Part shown: piece by piece, positions 1-7,776 of the stretch
Layout: each line of letters begins with the position of its first letter
Position numbering within the stretch: the first letter of the stretch is position 1
Assembly: GCF_030397575.1 (NCBI RefSeq)
Contig: NZ_JAPNXS010000007.1
Coordinates: forward strand, 124,001 to 188,000
From: Psychromonas sp. 14N.309.X.WAT.B.A12
Lineage (GTDB): Bacteria > Pseudomonadota > Gammaproteobacteria > Enterobacterales > Psychromonadaceae
Length of the DNA stretch: 64,000 bases
Direction: 5' to 3'
Translations under genes and position numbers: made by a program
The notes under the pieces: model-generated
Told to the model about the DNA's origin: nothing
Database searches by the model: none
The model's input: only the letters and a program-made list of their open reading frames with translations

Positions 1-656
1 AACTCACCATCTTTGTATGTGTTTGATAAAGCTAAGTGATGCCCTCCGTAATAAAGTTCCCAGAGACCTGTTTTAGAGGGTGTACCTAAAAAGGCCAGTT
101 TACTATTAAACGAAGAATAACCCGCTTTATAATCATCGCTCACCGTACCGATATAATCATCTGCATTCAGCGTTTGTAATAACTCATCAAAACCTTCATT
201 TTCTTCAATGCCTGTTGCTTCCATTAAGATAGCTTTTACCACGCCACGTTGCTCAACCTTTAACTCACCTAAAAAGATACCAGGACGAGAAGGAAAAGCC
301 CCTGCAGGCAGATTGCTCCACTTTTTAGCTTCGGCAACAGAATAATCTAATTGCATTAATGCTAATGCATCATCGGAAACGCTTGATTTCAAAAGATCAA
401 TTAAACAAAGTAATCGAGTCACACCTGGTTGGTCGCCACAGGTTTCTACGGACTCAGGAATAGCAATAGTCCCCATCAGTGTCCCTGTATCACCTAAACG
501 AGCCTGTATCGCGGCATTTTCAGGTGATGGAGGATGCCCATGTTCAGCATCAGGGCCGTGTTGGTGCTCAGATTCAGCATGAACATAACTACTAGTTAGC
601 ACACCTGCTAATAACGCGCTCATAAAAACTGGTAAGGTCATTTTCTTTCTATTCAT
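1..656 (-). CDS. DUF3500-family secreted protein (3' end missing)
   Basis: The frame is open from an ATG at 656 to the window edge, so the C-terminus is missing; about 218 residues are visible. A GGAG ribosome binding site lies about 6 bases before the ATG. The N-terminus (MNRKKMTLPVFMSALLAGVL) is a signal peptide, probably cut after SYVHA. A His-rich stretch (EHQHGPDAEHGHPP) follows and may bind metal. Near the edge, FLGTPSKTGLWELYYGGHHLAL resembles, from memory, the HH-containing motif of DUF3500 proteins, which are exported proteins of unknown function. The role is unknown and the family assignment rests on this motif. Confidence 0.6.
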   Translation of the reverse strand, partial: MNRKKMTLPVFMSALLAGVLTSSYVHAESEHQHGPDAEHGHPPSPENAAIQARLGDTGTLMGTIAIPESVETCGDQPGVTRLLCLIDLLKSSVSDDALALMQLDYSVAEAKKWSNLPAGAFPSRPGIFLGELKVEQRGVVKAILMEATGIEENEGFDELLQTLNADDYIGTVSDDYKAGYSSFNSKLAFLGTPSKTGLWELYYGGHHLALSNTYKDGE

Positions 657-704
657 GTGCTTCTCCGATGATGAGGTAATTAAAATGTCGTTCTTTCTGC
701 ATTA

Positions 705-1016
705 TTAAACGATATATTTTTCAGCTAGCTGCATGACCAATTCATTAGATAGATTCGATAGCGAGTACTGGTCAATAAAAGTAAACGCTTCAGTGCCTGC
801 TTCGCCTGTCCCAACACCAACTACCTCTGGGTGTGCATCTAAAATGATAAACATCAATTTAAGATTACGTTTAATGTTATTAATCGTCACTGCATTAGAA
901 GCTTGTAAGCTTTGCTCTAACAACCCAACAGTACTCGATAAGTCAGGATATTTATCTATTAACTGATCGTTTGTTTCTGCCACTAATGTTAATAGTTGCT
1001 CAATATTTTTATCCAA
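705..1016 (-). CDS. Small hypothetical protein
   Basis: A 103-residue protein I do not recognise. It starts with TTG, supported by an AAGGAAC ribosome binding site about 7 bases upstream. The sequence is acidic and mostly helical in character, with no signal peptide, membrane segment or cysteine motif. It is 18 bases downstream of the DUF1499 gene and 49 bases upstream of the DUF3500 gene on the same strand, so the three may be cotranscribed. A 77-residue ORF on the opposite strand over the same bases looks like a shadow. Confidence 0.6.
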   Translation of the reverse strand: MDKNIEQLLTLVAETNDQLIDKYPDLSSTVGLLEQSLQASNAVTINNIKRNLKLMFIILDAHPEVVGVGTGEAGTEAFTFIDQYSLSNLSNELVMQLAEKYIV

Positions 1017-1034
1017 GATAGTTCCTTTTCTCTA

Positions 1035-1490
1035 CTATTGGTCAGCTAATAAAGCCTTAAGTTGCTCAATACGTTTTTTATTTGCACCAAAATCTTTACG
1101 CCCTACGCGTGATGACGATCTGAAATGTAGTTGTTGATCATCGGTAATTCTAAACTCTACGTCATCCACAAAACCAAACACTCCCGACGTAAAAGTGCTG
1201 GCGATATAGGATGAATCAGACGTTACAATTTCTCCGCCCATTGCCTCAATAGCCGTTTTAAGTTTATCCATAAACACCGGTTTTTCTTGGCTAAAAGTTA
1301 AGGATTCAATGGTCGCTGGGTGGTTATCAATAACTTCACTGATCACACAATTCTCAGTGCTAATACAAGCTTGTAAATGCCATTCTTTTAGCCCTAATGC
1401 TTGGCCTTTTTTAGAGAGCATCCCCAACACAAAAAATGCGATAACTATAATCACAGCAATTGCAATCAGGATATAGAGTAACTTATTCAT
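1035..1490 (-). CDS. Membrane-anchored DUF1499 protein
   Basis: 151 residues. The N-terminus is a single hydrophobic helix (residues 4-25), giving a membrane anchor or uncleaved signal. The rest is soluble and ends in FRSSSRVGRKDFGANKKRIE, which matches the conserved C-terminal block of DUF1499 proteins (FRSxSRxGxxDxGxNxxR). The function of that family is unknown. An AAGG ribosome binding site precedes the ATG. Two cysteines (CISTENC) near residue 42 might form a disulfide if the domain is periplasmic. Confidence 0.7.
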   Translation of the reverse strand: MNKLLYILIAIAVIIVIAFFVLGMLSKKGQALGLKEWHLQACISTENCVISEVIDNHPATIESLTFSQEKPVFMDKLKTAIEAMGGEIVTSDSSYIASTFTSGVFGFVDDVEFRITDDQQLHFRSSSRVGRKDFGANKKRIEQLKALLADQ

Positions 1491-1571
1491 AATATTAACC
1501 TTATTTGATAACTATATTTAAATTTCAATATGTGTGTTGATGCTTGAAAGATCACCGCTCCCCCCCTTATT

Positions 1572-3362
1572 TTATGACTCTATTTGCTCTAAAATTTCAA
1601 CTGCCTTGGGGAACTGCTCGATATTGAACAGTTTATCTCTCACTTGCCAAAATCGCCCTACTTTATGGGCAATCACGATTTCTGGCGCTTGTAATCTATG
1701 TTCATTTTGAATCACTTTGGTCACCGACGAATCGGTAAAAGGACGAAAACGATCAATTAAATGTGGTTGAATAAAACGCTGTAAAAACATCGCTTTTTGT
1801 TTTACCGTGGTTAACTGCCAGAATTCACTGATCTGTCCTTGACCACCATGATAGGTCACCTTCAACTGGTTTTTACCATGTTTATTTTTTGTACCTTCGA
1901 GTTGCATATCATCACAACGAATAATCATTGCATCTTTTAGCTTTAACGCTTCACGTAATTTTTTATCGGGGTCAACTAATACCGCTTCGCAGTGTCCGCA
2001 TACTCGAGCAGCAATATCATTATCTAAACCGCACTGGTCACAAAATTTAGCACGAAAACGATAATCACAATGTACTCTTTCTTCAAACTTATTACCCTGA
2101 TCATCGTCGGTTATTTTTAAGGAATAACCTTGGCATTTACGACCATAATGTTCAATCACAAAACCGGCTGGATCAACCTTTCCCCAAAAGTTATTATTAA
2201 ACTGGCAAGCAGGACAAGGAATTGTAACAATTTCACTACCACTCTCTGGTTTTTCTTGCCCTACTTCAGGTTGATATAAGTCGTAGCAATTCCCTGCAAA
2301 CTCCATCACTAAACAATCTGTTTTACCTTCTGATAAGCGTAATCCTCGCCCAACAATTTGCTGGTATAAACTAATTGATTCAGTAGGCCGTAAAATAGCG
2401 ATGAGGTCGACATGTGGTGCATCAAAACCTGTGGTTAACACGGAAACATTTACCAAGTATTTAATCTTTTTAAGTTTAAAGTCTTGGATTATTTGGTCGC
2501 GATCTTTGCTCGCAGTATCACCGATAATCAAAGCGGCGCTTTGCTCTGATAAATAGCCCATAATCTCCTGTGCATGCTTTACTGTTGATGCAAAAATCAT
2601 GACCCCTTGACGATCTTCAGCATGTGCAATGACAGACTTAATAATTTCAGGTGTAGCTCGACCGGATTTTTCGATGACTTTATTTAAATCTGATTCTTTA
2701 TATGCGCCTGTATTAGCGGGAGAAATTTGTGAGAAGTCATAACTTAATACCGCCATGTCCATCACTTTGGGTTCAGTTAAAAACTTTTCATCTAATAAGA
2801 AGCGGATCGGTAAATCAAAAATGCAATCACGGAAAAAACGCGGTGCTTCGCTGCGTACTTGGCCCCGAGTATGGTATTGATAAATCCAGCCTAAACCTAA
2901 TCGGTACGGTGTTGCAGTTAACCCTAAAACCTTTAGGTTTGGATTGATAGATTGTAAGTGTTTAATCACTTTTTGATAGCTTGAATCACCTTGCATAGGC
3001 ACTCGATGGCACTCATCAATTACTAAAAGTGAGAAAGCATCATCAAATAGATCCAAGTTATTCACTATCGACTGTACCGATGCAAAGACCACTTGTTGCG
3101 AGGTTTCTTTACGTCCTAGTCCAGCTGAGAAAATAGAAGCTTCAACGCCATAGCTTTCGTATTTAACATGATTTTGCTCTACCAGCTCTTTAACGTGAGC
3201 AAGTACTAACACACGTCCTTTGGCTATTCTTGCTAGCTCTGCAATGATCAGGCTCTTACCTGCTCCTGTAGATAAAGCCAACACAGCCGGTGAACTAAAG
3301 CGACGAAAATAATGCAAAGTCGCATTCACAGCATCTTGCTGATAAGGACGAAGTGTAAACAT
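1572..3362 (-). CDS. radD: RadD-type DNA repair ATPase/helicase
   Basis: 596 residues, close to E. coli RadD (YejH, 586). This is a superfamily 2 enzyme: Walker A TGAGKS at 32-37, DEAH-type box DECHR at 116-120, TATP motif III at 149-152, and the motif VI region QQIVGRGLRL near 335-345. A C-terminal zinc-binding part carries several Cys pairs (CPAC, CDQC, CGHC). RadD in E. coli acts in double-strand break repair and binds single-strand binding protein. The gene stands alone, with about 100 bases of non-coding sequence on each side, and its ribosome binding site is weak (ACGGTTCTTT before ATG). Confidence 0.9.
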   Translation of the reverse strand: MFTLRPYQQDAVNATLHYFRRFSSPAVLALSTGAGKSLIIAELARIAKGRVLVLAHVKELVEQNHVKYESYGVEASIFSAGLGRKETSQQVVFASVQSIVNNLDLFDDAFSLLVIDECHRVPMQGDSSYQKVIKHLQSINPNLKVLGLTATPYRLGLGWIYQYHTRGQVRSEAPRFFRDCIFDLPIRFLLDEKFLTEPKVMDMAVLSYDFSQISPANTGAYKESDLNKVIEKSGRATPEIIKSVIAHAEDRQGVMIFASTVKHAQEIMGYLSEQSAALIIGDTASKDRDQIIQDFKLKKIKYLVNVSVLTTGFDAPHVDLIAILRPTESISLYQQIVGRGLRLSEGKTDCLVMEFAGNCYDLYQPEVGQEKPESGSEIVTIPCPACQFNNNFWGKVDPAGFVIEHYGRKCQGYSLKITDDDQGNKFEERVHCDYRFRAKFCDQCGLDNDIAARVCGHCEAVLVDPDKKLREALKLKDAMIIRCDDMQLEGTKNKHGKNQLKVTYHGGQGQISEFWQLTTVKQKAMFLQRFIQPHLIDRFRPFTDSSVTKVIQNEHRLQAPEIVIAHKVGRFWQVRDKLFNIEQFPKAVEILEQIES

Positions 3363-3469
3363 AAAGAACCGTTATAAATCATTAATAAAAGAGAAGTTTA
3401 ACATGATTTACTGCCCTTTAAATTAGCTTAGTATCAGAAGCTTTAGAAGCGAGTAAACACTTACTTTAT

Positions 3470-5329
3470 TTATTCCCTGCGAATAACTACTTGTGCTTCC
3501 ATCACCACTTTTTGTTGTAACTGGGATTCGATACTGCCTTTAATTTTATCCAGTTTTTCGCTATTTAGAGTTTCTGGTGTCACTATTTTCAATGACACTT
3601 CAATAGGGGCTAAGGCTCTTGCATAGACTTCACGGAGTACCACTTGCCCTATCTCCTTGCCTTCTAACTGTTGCATTATTTTTGCTTCCTGCGATAAACG
3701 TAAGAAACTAAATACTAAAGGAATTGACACTAAAGCCACGCCAATAAAAGCGATCATCAAGCCTTTTTTTGCGCGAGTAAAGGGAGCAAAACCAAGTGCT
3801 AGAAACGTTAAAGCAGCAGCAAAAACGATACCAGCTAAGTTAGTAAGAAATAATAACATGGCCCCCCAAGCAACGTGTGAGTCCATCCAACCAATACCAA
3901 TACCTGTTACCGATAATGGAGGCACTAAAGCAACGGCTATGGCAACACCCGCTAGACTCTTAGCCGCATCGACTCTTGCATGAGCATAAGCACCAGCAAT
4001 ACCTGAAATAACCGCCACCCCTAAATCTAATAAGCTGGGGCTTAATCGTGCCGCAATTTCAGGTGTAGTAATCTCCATTGGGATAATAAAACTAGCGACG
4101 GAGGAGAAACCTAGCGAGACTAATATACCGATACTTAGGGTCCGCGCACTGGCAGTTAATAACGAAGGATCCTGTCGAGCAAGTGCCATTGATAGAGAGA
4201 TAATCGGTGCCATTAAGGGCGCTAAAATCATCGCGCCAATAATGACAGGTGCAGAACTAGCAAATAACCCGACGCTGGCCAATAAGGTAGATAATGCCAT
4301 CAAGGTTAGAAAAGCAGAAGATGCGGTCGCATTGTCTCTTAGCAGTTGATATAAATCTTTAAACTCATCAGTTGCAGCATGCGCAATAAATGCCAATGGT
4401 TTAGAGGCAATCTCAGACACTGCACCACCTGAAGGTAAACGAGTAGTTTTAACCTGCTCTTTTTGAGCACTTGATGCATCTATGATAGGTAATGATTCAC
4501 CCACTAATAATGCTAATTGTTCGGGCTCAGTTTCAATGGCCAGCGTTTGAGCTTCACGAGTTTGACCGTCAATTGAATATTCAAATTTATCGCCATTAGT
4601 GATCGTTAGTGCAGTGCTTTTTATTAAACCTAGAAAACTCGGTAAGGAATAGTACTTAATCACCGACGTCATAATAAAAAAGCGCAATAACTCCATTACA
4701 CTACGAGGTGCAATAATCATTGCATGGCACATACCATCATTAATATGGCTATTAGGTAAAATATGTTTTGATAACCAAGAGTCATGTACATGCCCGACCA
4801 CCACCACGCCTAACGCTGCTGTGGTCACTGTACTTTCATTTGCAGTAATAAACGTCATTTTTTTAGGGCAAGCACGACGAATTTTAGTGATGTTATGCCA
4901 GCCTAATTTGACTCTTTCTATAAAGCCTAAGCTTTTAGCGGTAGGAATTAAGTTAAAGCTTTCCCCTAACACCAATGAAGATAATAGAATATCACCATTA
5001 CACCGGACGATATCTACTTTCTTTACTTCACTTTGTTCAGCATCTTGAATCGCTTTTTTAAGATTACTCTGAGCACAAAATCCGCGCTTGGCATATAAAG
5101 CATCAGGATGAGGTAAGATAGCCAAGTGCCAGCTGCCTTCAATCGCAGCTTCAATCAAAGCAGGTACTTGCTGATCATTAAGATAAGCATACACACGGGC
5201 CCCTTCGGAAAAGGTTAAGGCTTGACCGTCCCACGCTCGAGGTAACACACTTTCTTTAAAATAGGGCAACACATTATCAGCAAGCTGATCTTTTTGTTCA
5301 ATATCAAAAAGCAGGAAGCTATCGGCCAT
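3470..5329 (-). CDS. DUF389 membrane protein with N-terminal lipid-kinase-like domain
   Basis: 619 residues in two parts. The C-terminal half (about 330-560) has five or six hydrophobic helices and the glycine/proline-rich pattern of DUF389 (for example SSAPVIIGAMILAPLMAP), followed by a short soluble tail. Residues about 1-290 resemble a degenerate diacylglycerol/sphingosine-kinase fold: a C-terminal pattern SHINDGMCHAMIIAP through EYSIDGQTREAQTLAIE is family-like, but the usual GGDGT nucleotide loop is not intact (CNGDILLSSLVLGES is the nearest match). The kinase resemblance is inferred from pattern reading only. A good GAGAATACAAG spacing precedes the ATG. The function is unknown. Confidence 0.75.
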   Translation of the reverse strand: MADSFLLFDIEQKDQLADNVLPYFKESVLPRAWDGQALTFSEGARVYAYLNDQQVPALIEAAIEGSWHLAILPHPDALYAKRGFCAQSNLKKAIQDAEQSEVKKVDIVRCNGDILLSSLVLGESFNLIPTAKSLGFIERVKLGWHNITKIRRACPKKMTFITANESTVTTAALGVVVVGHVHDSWLSKHILPNSHINDGMCHAMIIAPRSVMELLRFFIMTSVIKYYSLPSFLGLIKSTALTITNGDKFEYSIDGQTREAQTLAIETEPEQLALLVGESLPIIDASSAQKEQVKTTRLPSGGAVSEIASKPLAFIAHAATDEFKDLYQLLRDNATASSAFLTLMALSTLLASVGLFASSAPVIIGAMILAPLMAPIISLSMALARQDPSLLTASARTLSIGILVSLGFSSVASFIIPMEITTPEIAARLSPSLLDLGVAVISGIAGAYAHARVDAAKSLAGVAIAVALVPPLSVTGIGIGWMDSHVAWGAMLLFLTNLAGIVFAAALTFLALGFAPFTRAKKGLMIAFIGVALVSIPLVFSFLRLSQEAKIMQQLEGKEIGQVVLREVYARALAPIEVSLKIVTPETLNSEKLDKIKGSIESQLQQKVVMEAQVVIRRE

Positions 5330-5414
5330 CTTGTATTCTCACTGAAACAGTTGATAAAAATACAGTATGCGTTTAGGTATTAGGAAGTGCAATAAGTAAC
5401 TGTTAACAAAATAA

Positions 5415-5449
5415 AAAGGGAATGTGATTGGTATTAGCACACTCCCTTT
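5415..5449 (-). terminator. Rho-independent terminator after the DsbA-like gene
   Basis: Arms 5415-5426 and 5438-5449 pair at 11 of 12 positions (one A/C mismatch). On the minus strand they are followed by CCCTTTTTATTTT. The hairpin sits just downstream of the DsbA-like gene and upstream of the DUF389 gene. The loop contains ATTGGTATTA, a short word seen elsewhere in the window. Confidence 0.75.
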
Positions 5450-5470
5450 AAAGTAGCAGGTTGATATAGC

Positions 5471-6073
5471 TTAACCTTGTAGCTGTTTTTCTACATCGGC
5501 CACAATGCTTTGTGGGTTACTCAAATATTGAGCATGATTTAACAGTACGGCATTATCATTGTGCACCAACAATAAAGCAGGGAAAGAAGCTGTGCCCATA
5601 AAGCCTTGTAATTCACTGATGTCTGACTGAACATACATAGCATCTTTACTTAGCTCTTCTTTAAATACCTTATTGGGTATCGACAGTTTTAGGGTTTCAG
5701 CCAGTTCTGTAAAATCAATTTTTTTGCCTAAAGAATTACCTTCAACAAAATGAGCATGCTGTAACGCTTGTAATACAGGCAATAACTTTTCTGGTTGCTT
5801 AGCAGCAATCCAAGTTAATAAATTTGCACTAATTATGCTATTTTTAGGGCTATCTACAAAACGCACATAATCCTGTGAAAAAACAACATCACTCTCTTGC
5901 TCTACTGATTTAAGGGTATTAAATCCAACGCTATTACCACCATCATAATGCGCACAGTGCCATGCATTTATTTCCATATCAGGAAATGCATTTTCCAGTG
6001 CAAGCACTAACGGTGTTGCTGCATAACTCCATGGACAATGAGAGTCGTAAATAAAATATAGTTCTGAACTCAT
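5471..6073 (-). CDS. DsbA-family thioredoxin-fold protein (CPWS active site)
   Basis: 200 residues, beginning MSSELYFIYDSHCPWSYAA. The motif at residues 13-16 is CPWS, so the second cysteine of the usual CxxC is replaced by serine. A cis-Pro region is visible at TASFPALLL (about 162-170). This fits the cytoplasmic DsbA/FrnE-like or hydroxychromene-isomerase-like branch rather than a periplasmic oxidase; there is no signal peptide. With a single active-site cysteine it may act as a glutathione-linked or monothiol enzyme (inference). AAGG precedes the start. It lies 23 bases after the small zinc-ribbon gene and is probably cotranscribed with it. Confidence 0.75.
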   Translation of the reverse strand: MSSELYFIYDSHCPWSYAATPLVLALENAFPDMEINAWHCAHYDGGNSVGFNTLKSVEQESDVVFSQDYVRFVDSPKNSIISANLLTWIAAKQPEKLLPVLQALQHAHFVEGNSLGKKIDFTELAETLKLSIPNKVFKEELSKDAMYVQSDISELQGFMGTASFPALLLVHNDNAVLLNHAQYLSNPQSIVADVEKQLQG

Positions 6074-6096
6074 ATATATTACCTTTACTCGGACTT

Positions 6097-6306
6097 TTAT
6101 TGTTCGAGTTCTAAATTAATCTGGGTACAACCTTTACTGCATTGTACGCCACTTTCGCCTTCGCTAAGTACCGTTAAAGTTAATGGCTTGTCACAGGTTT
6201 CACAAAGTACCGTCTGTCCTTTTGCAATGCGTTTTATCACGTTACGCTGCTCGTTAAAGGAGTCTGCAGTAGTTTTATTAATTTGAGAAAAGTCTATTTT
6301 AGTCAT
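6097..6306 (-). CDS. Small zinc-ribbon-like protein
   Basis: 69 residues from ATG 6306 (MTKIDFSQINKTT). The frame can be extended to an ATG at 6318, but GGGT lies 6 bases before the 6306 start and nothing comparable precedes 6318. Two cysteine pairs (CETC and CSKGC, 18 residues apart) suggest a zinc ribbon. I do not recognise a characterised family. It follows truB by 27 bases in the same direction. Confidence 0.65.
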   Translation of the reverse strand: MTKIDFSQINKTTADSFNEQRNVIKRIAKGQTVLCETCDKPLTLTVLSEGESGVQCSKGCTQINLELEQ

Positions 6307-6333
6307 ATTGATACCCATTCACTAGAAATACAA

Positions 6334-7275
6334 TTAAGAAGGATCTAAGTTTGCTAATCGTTTCGGAGCAATTAATCCATCATCGTTCATTTGCCCGACG
6401 CCAATAAAGGTTTTTTGATCGCCTACTGTGATTCTAACAATTGTATTGTCTGGTGCGCCAAAGACTTGTACCGGTTGGCCGTGCAATACATAAGCCCCCA
6501 TCTCATCTGAAATGTTGACTTCTGGATAGTTTTTCACTGCCGTATCCATCTCTAATAACAACGGATCTAATAAGTCGTATGGGCTAATATCTTCAGTTTT
6601 CGCTTTTACAATCAATGCTTCAAGCTCTTCAATAGTGACCATACGTTGATATGGATAATCAGCAACTTGCGTACGACGTAACATAGAAACATGTGCGCCA
6701 CAGCCTAGTAATTCCCCTAAATCATCTACAATAGTACGAATATAAGTACCTTTGCTTACATGTATATCTAAATCAACTTCATTGCCTTCAAAGCGCAATT
6801 GGTTGATTTCATAAACAGTAATCGGACGAGCAGGACGATCGATGGTAATCCCTTCACGTGCATATTTATATAGAGGTTTACCTTCAAACTTCAAGGCTGA
6901 ATACATAGAAGGAACTTGCTCAATATCACCACGGAATGTATCCAAAGCTGCATCAAGCTGTTGTTGCGTCACTGATACAGGCTTTTCACACACAACGTCA
7001 CCTTGTGAGTCACTTGTGTCTGTTCTAACACCCAGCGTAGCCGTTACCGTGTAACGTTTATCAGAGTCTAATAAAAACTGTGAAAACTTAGTAGCCTCTC
7101 CTAAACAAACAGGCAACATACCAGTCGCTAGAGGGTCTAAAGCACCAGTATGTCCTGCTTTTTGTGCAAAGAAGATACGTTTAACACGTTGTAATGCATG
7201 ATTGGAACTGATGTCCGTAGGTTTATCTAATAAAACGATGCCATTAATCGGGCGACCCTTTCCACGTTTTGCCAT
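6334..7275 (-). CDS. truB: tRNA pseudouridine(55) synthase TruB
   Basis: 313 residues, the normal length. It makes pseudouridine 55 in the T loop of nearly all elongator tRNAs. The catalytic motif [12 protein letters not shown] is at residues 41-52 with the nucleophile Asp47. The C-terminal PUA-like part ([23 protein letters not shown]) is complete. Its ATG overlaps the rbfA stop by one base (TAATG), so translation is coupled. In E. coli truB is followed by rpsO and pnp; here a zinc-ribbon gene and a DsbA-like gene follow instead. Confidence 0.97.
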   Translation of the reverse strand: MAKRGKGRPINGIVLLDKPTDISSNHALQRVKRIFFAQKAGHTGALDPLATGMLPVCLGEATKFSQFLLDSDKRYTVTATLGVRTDTSDSQGDVVCEKPVSVTQQQLDAALDTFRGDIEQVPSMYSALKFEGKPLYKYAREGITIDRPARPITVYEINQLRFEGNEVDLDIHVSKGTYIRTIVDDLGELLGCGAHVSMLRRTQVADYPYQRMVTIEELEALIVKAKTEDISPYDLLDPLLLEMDTAVKNYPEVNISDEMGAYVLHGQPVQVFGAPDNTIVRITVGDQKTFIGVGQMNDDGLIAPKRLANLDPS

Positions 7276-7685
7276 TACTTTGCATCCTCTTCTTGCTCTT
7301 CTTCACGACCCGCTTCTTTCAATTTAACTTTATCGTTTTTCACTGCACCACTAACTAATTCTGAAATACGTAAGCCTTCAGTTAGTGTTTCATCAAAGGT
7401 AAAACGGATTTCCGGCACAATACGTAAACGCATTGCTTTACCTAATAAACGACGAATGTAACCAGAAGCAGCGTTTAAGCCTTTTAACGATTCTTCATTC
7501 GTTTGGTCACCAATGGTTAAAAAGGTAACAAATACGGTTGCGTAAGCAAGGTCTCGAGTGATATCAACACCTGAGATAGTTACCATGCCAATACGTGGAT
7601 CTTTTACTTCTTGTTGTAGAATTCGAGCAAGTTCTTTTTGTACTTGCTGAGAAACTCGAGAAGTACGGCTATATTCTTTTGCCAT
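7275..7685 (-). CDS. rbfA: Ribosome-binding factor A
   Basis: 136 residues. RbfA binds the immature 30S subunit and is needed for 16S rRNA 5' end maturation, especially in the cold. The KH-like core is intact ([22 protein letters not shown]; the A-S-G kink region appears as [13 protein letters not shown]). The tail is acidic (EEEQEEDAK). It lies between infB (91 bases upstream) and truB (one-base overlap), as in E. coli. Confidence 0.96.
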   Translation of the reverse strand: MAKEYSRTSRVSQQVQKELARILQQEVKDPRIGMVTISGVDITRDLAYATVFVTFLTIGDQTNEESLKGLNAASGYIRRLLGKAMRLRIVPEIRFTFDETLTEGLRISELVSGAVKNDKVKLKEAGREEEQEEDAK

Positions 7686-7700
7686 TTTTAACTCCTAATC

Positions 7701-7752
7701 AGCACCCTTTTAAGTGCTGTTTAAATAAGAATGGAGGCAAAAGCCCCCATTC
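7701..7752 (-). promoter_or_regulatory. Two hairpins in the infB-rbfA gap
   Basis: Two inverted repeats fill the 91-base gap. One has arms 7729-7738 and 7743-7752 around AAAA (9 of 10 paired); the other has arms 7701-7705 and 7714-7718. On the minus strand the first is followed only by TTATTT, so it is a weak terminator or an mRNA processing or stability element rather than a full stop. Confidence 0.5.
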
Positions 7753-7776
7753 GTCATCATCATTCAGATATTAAAA

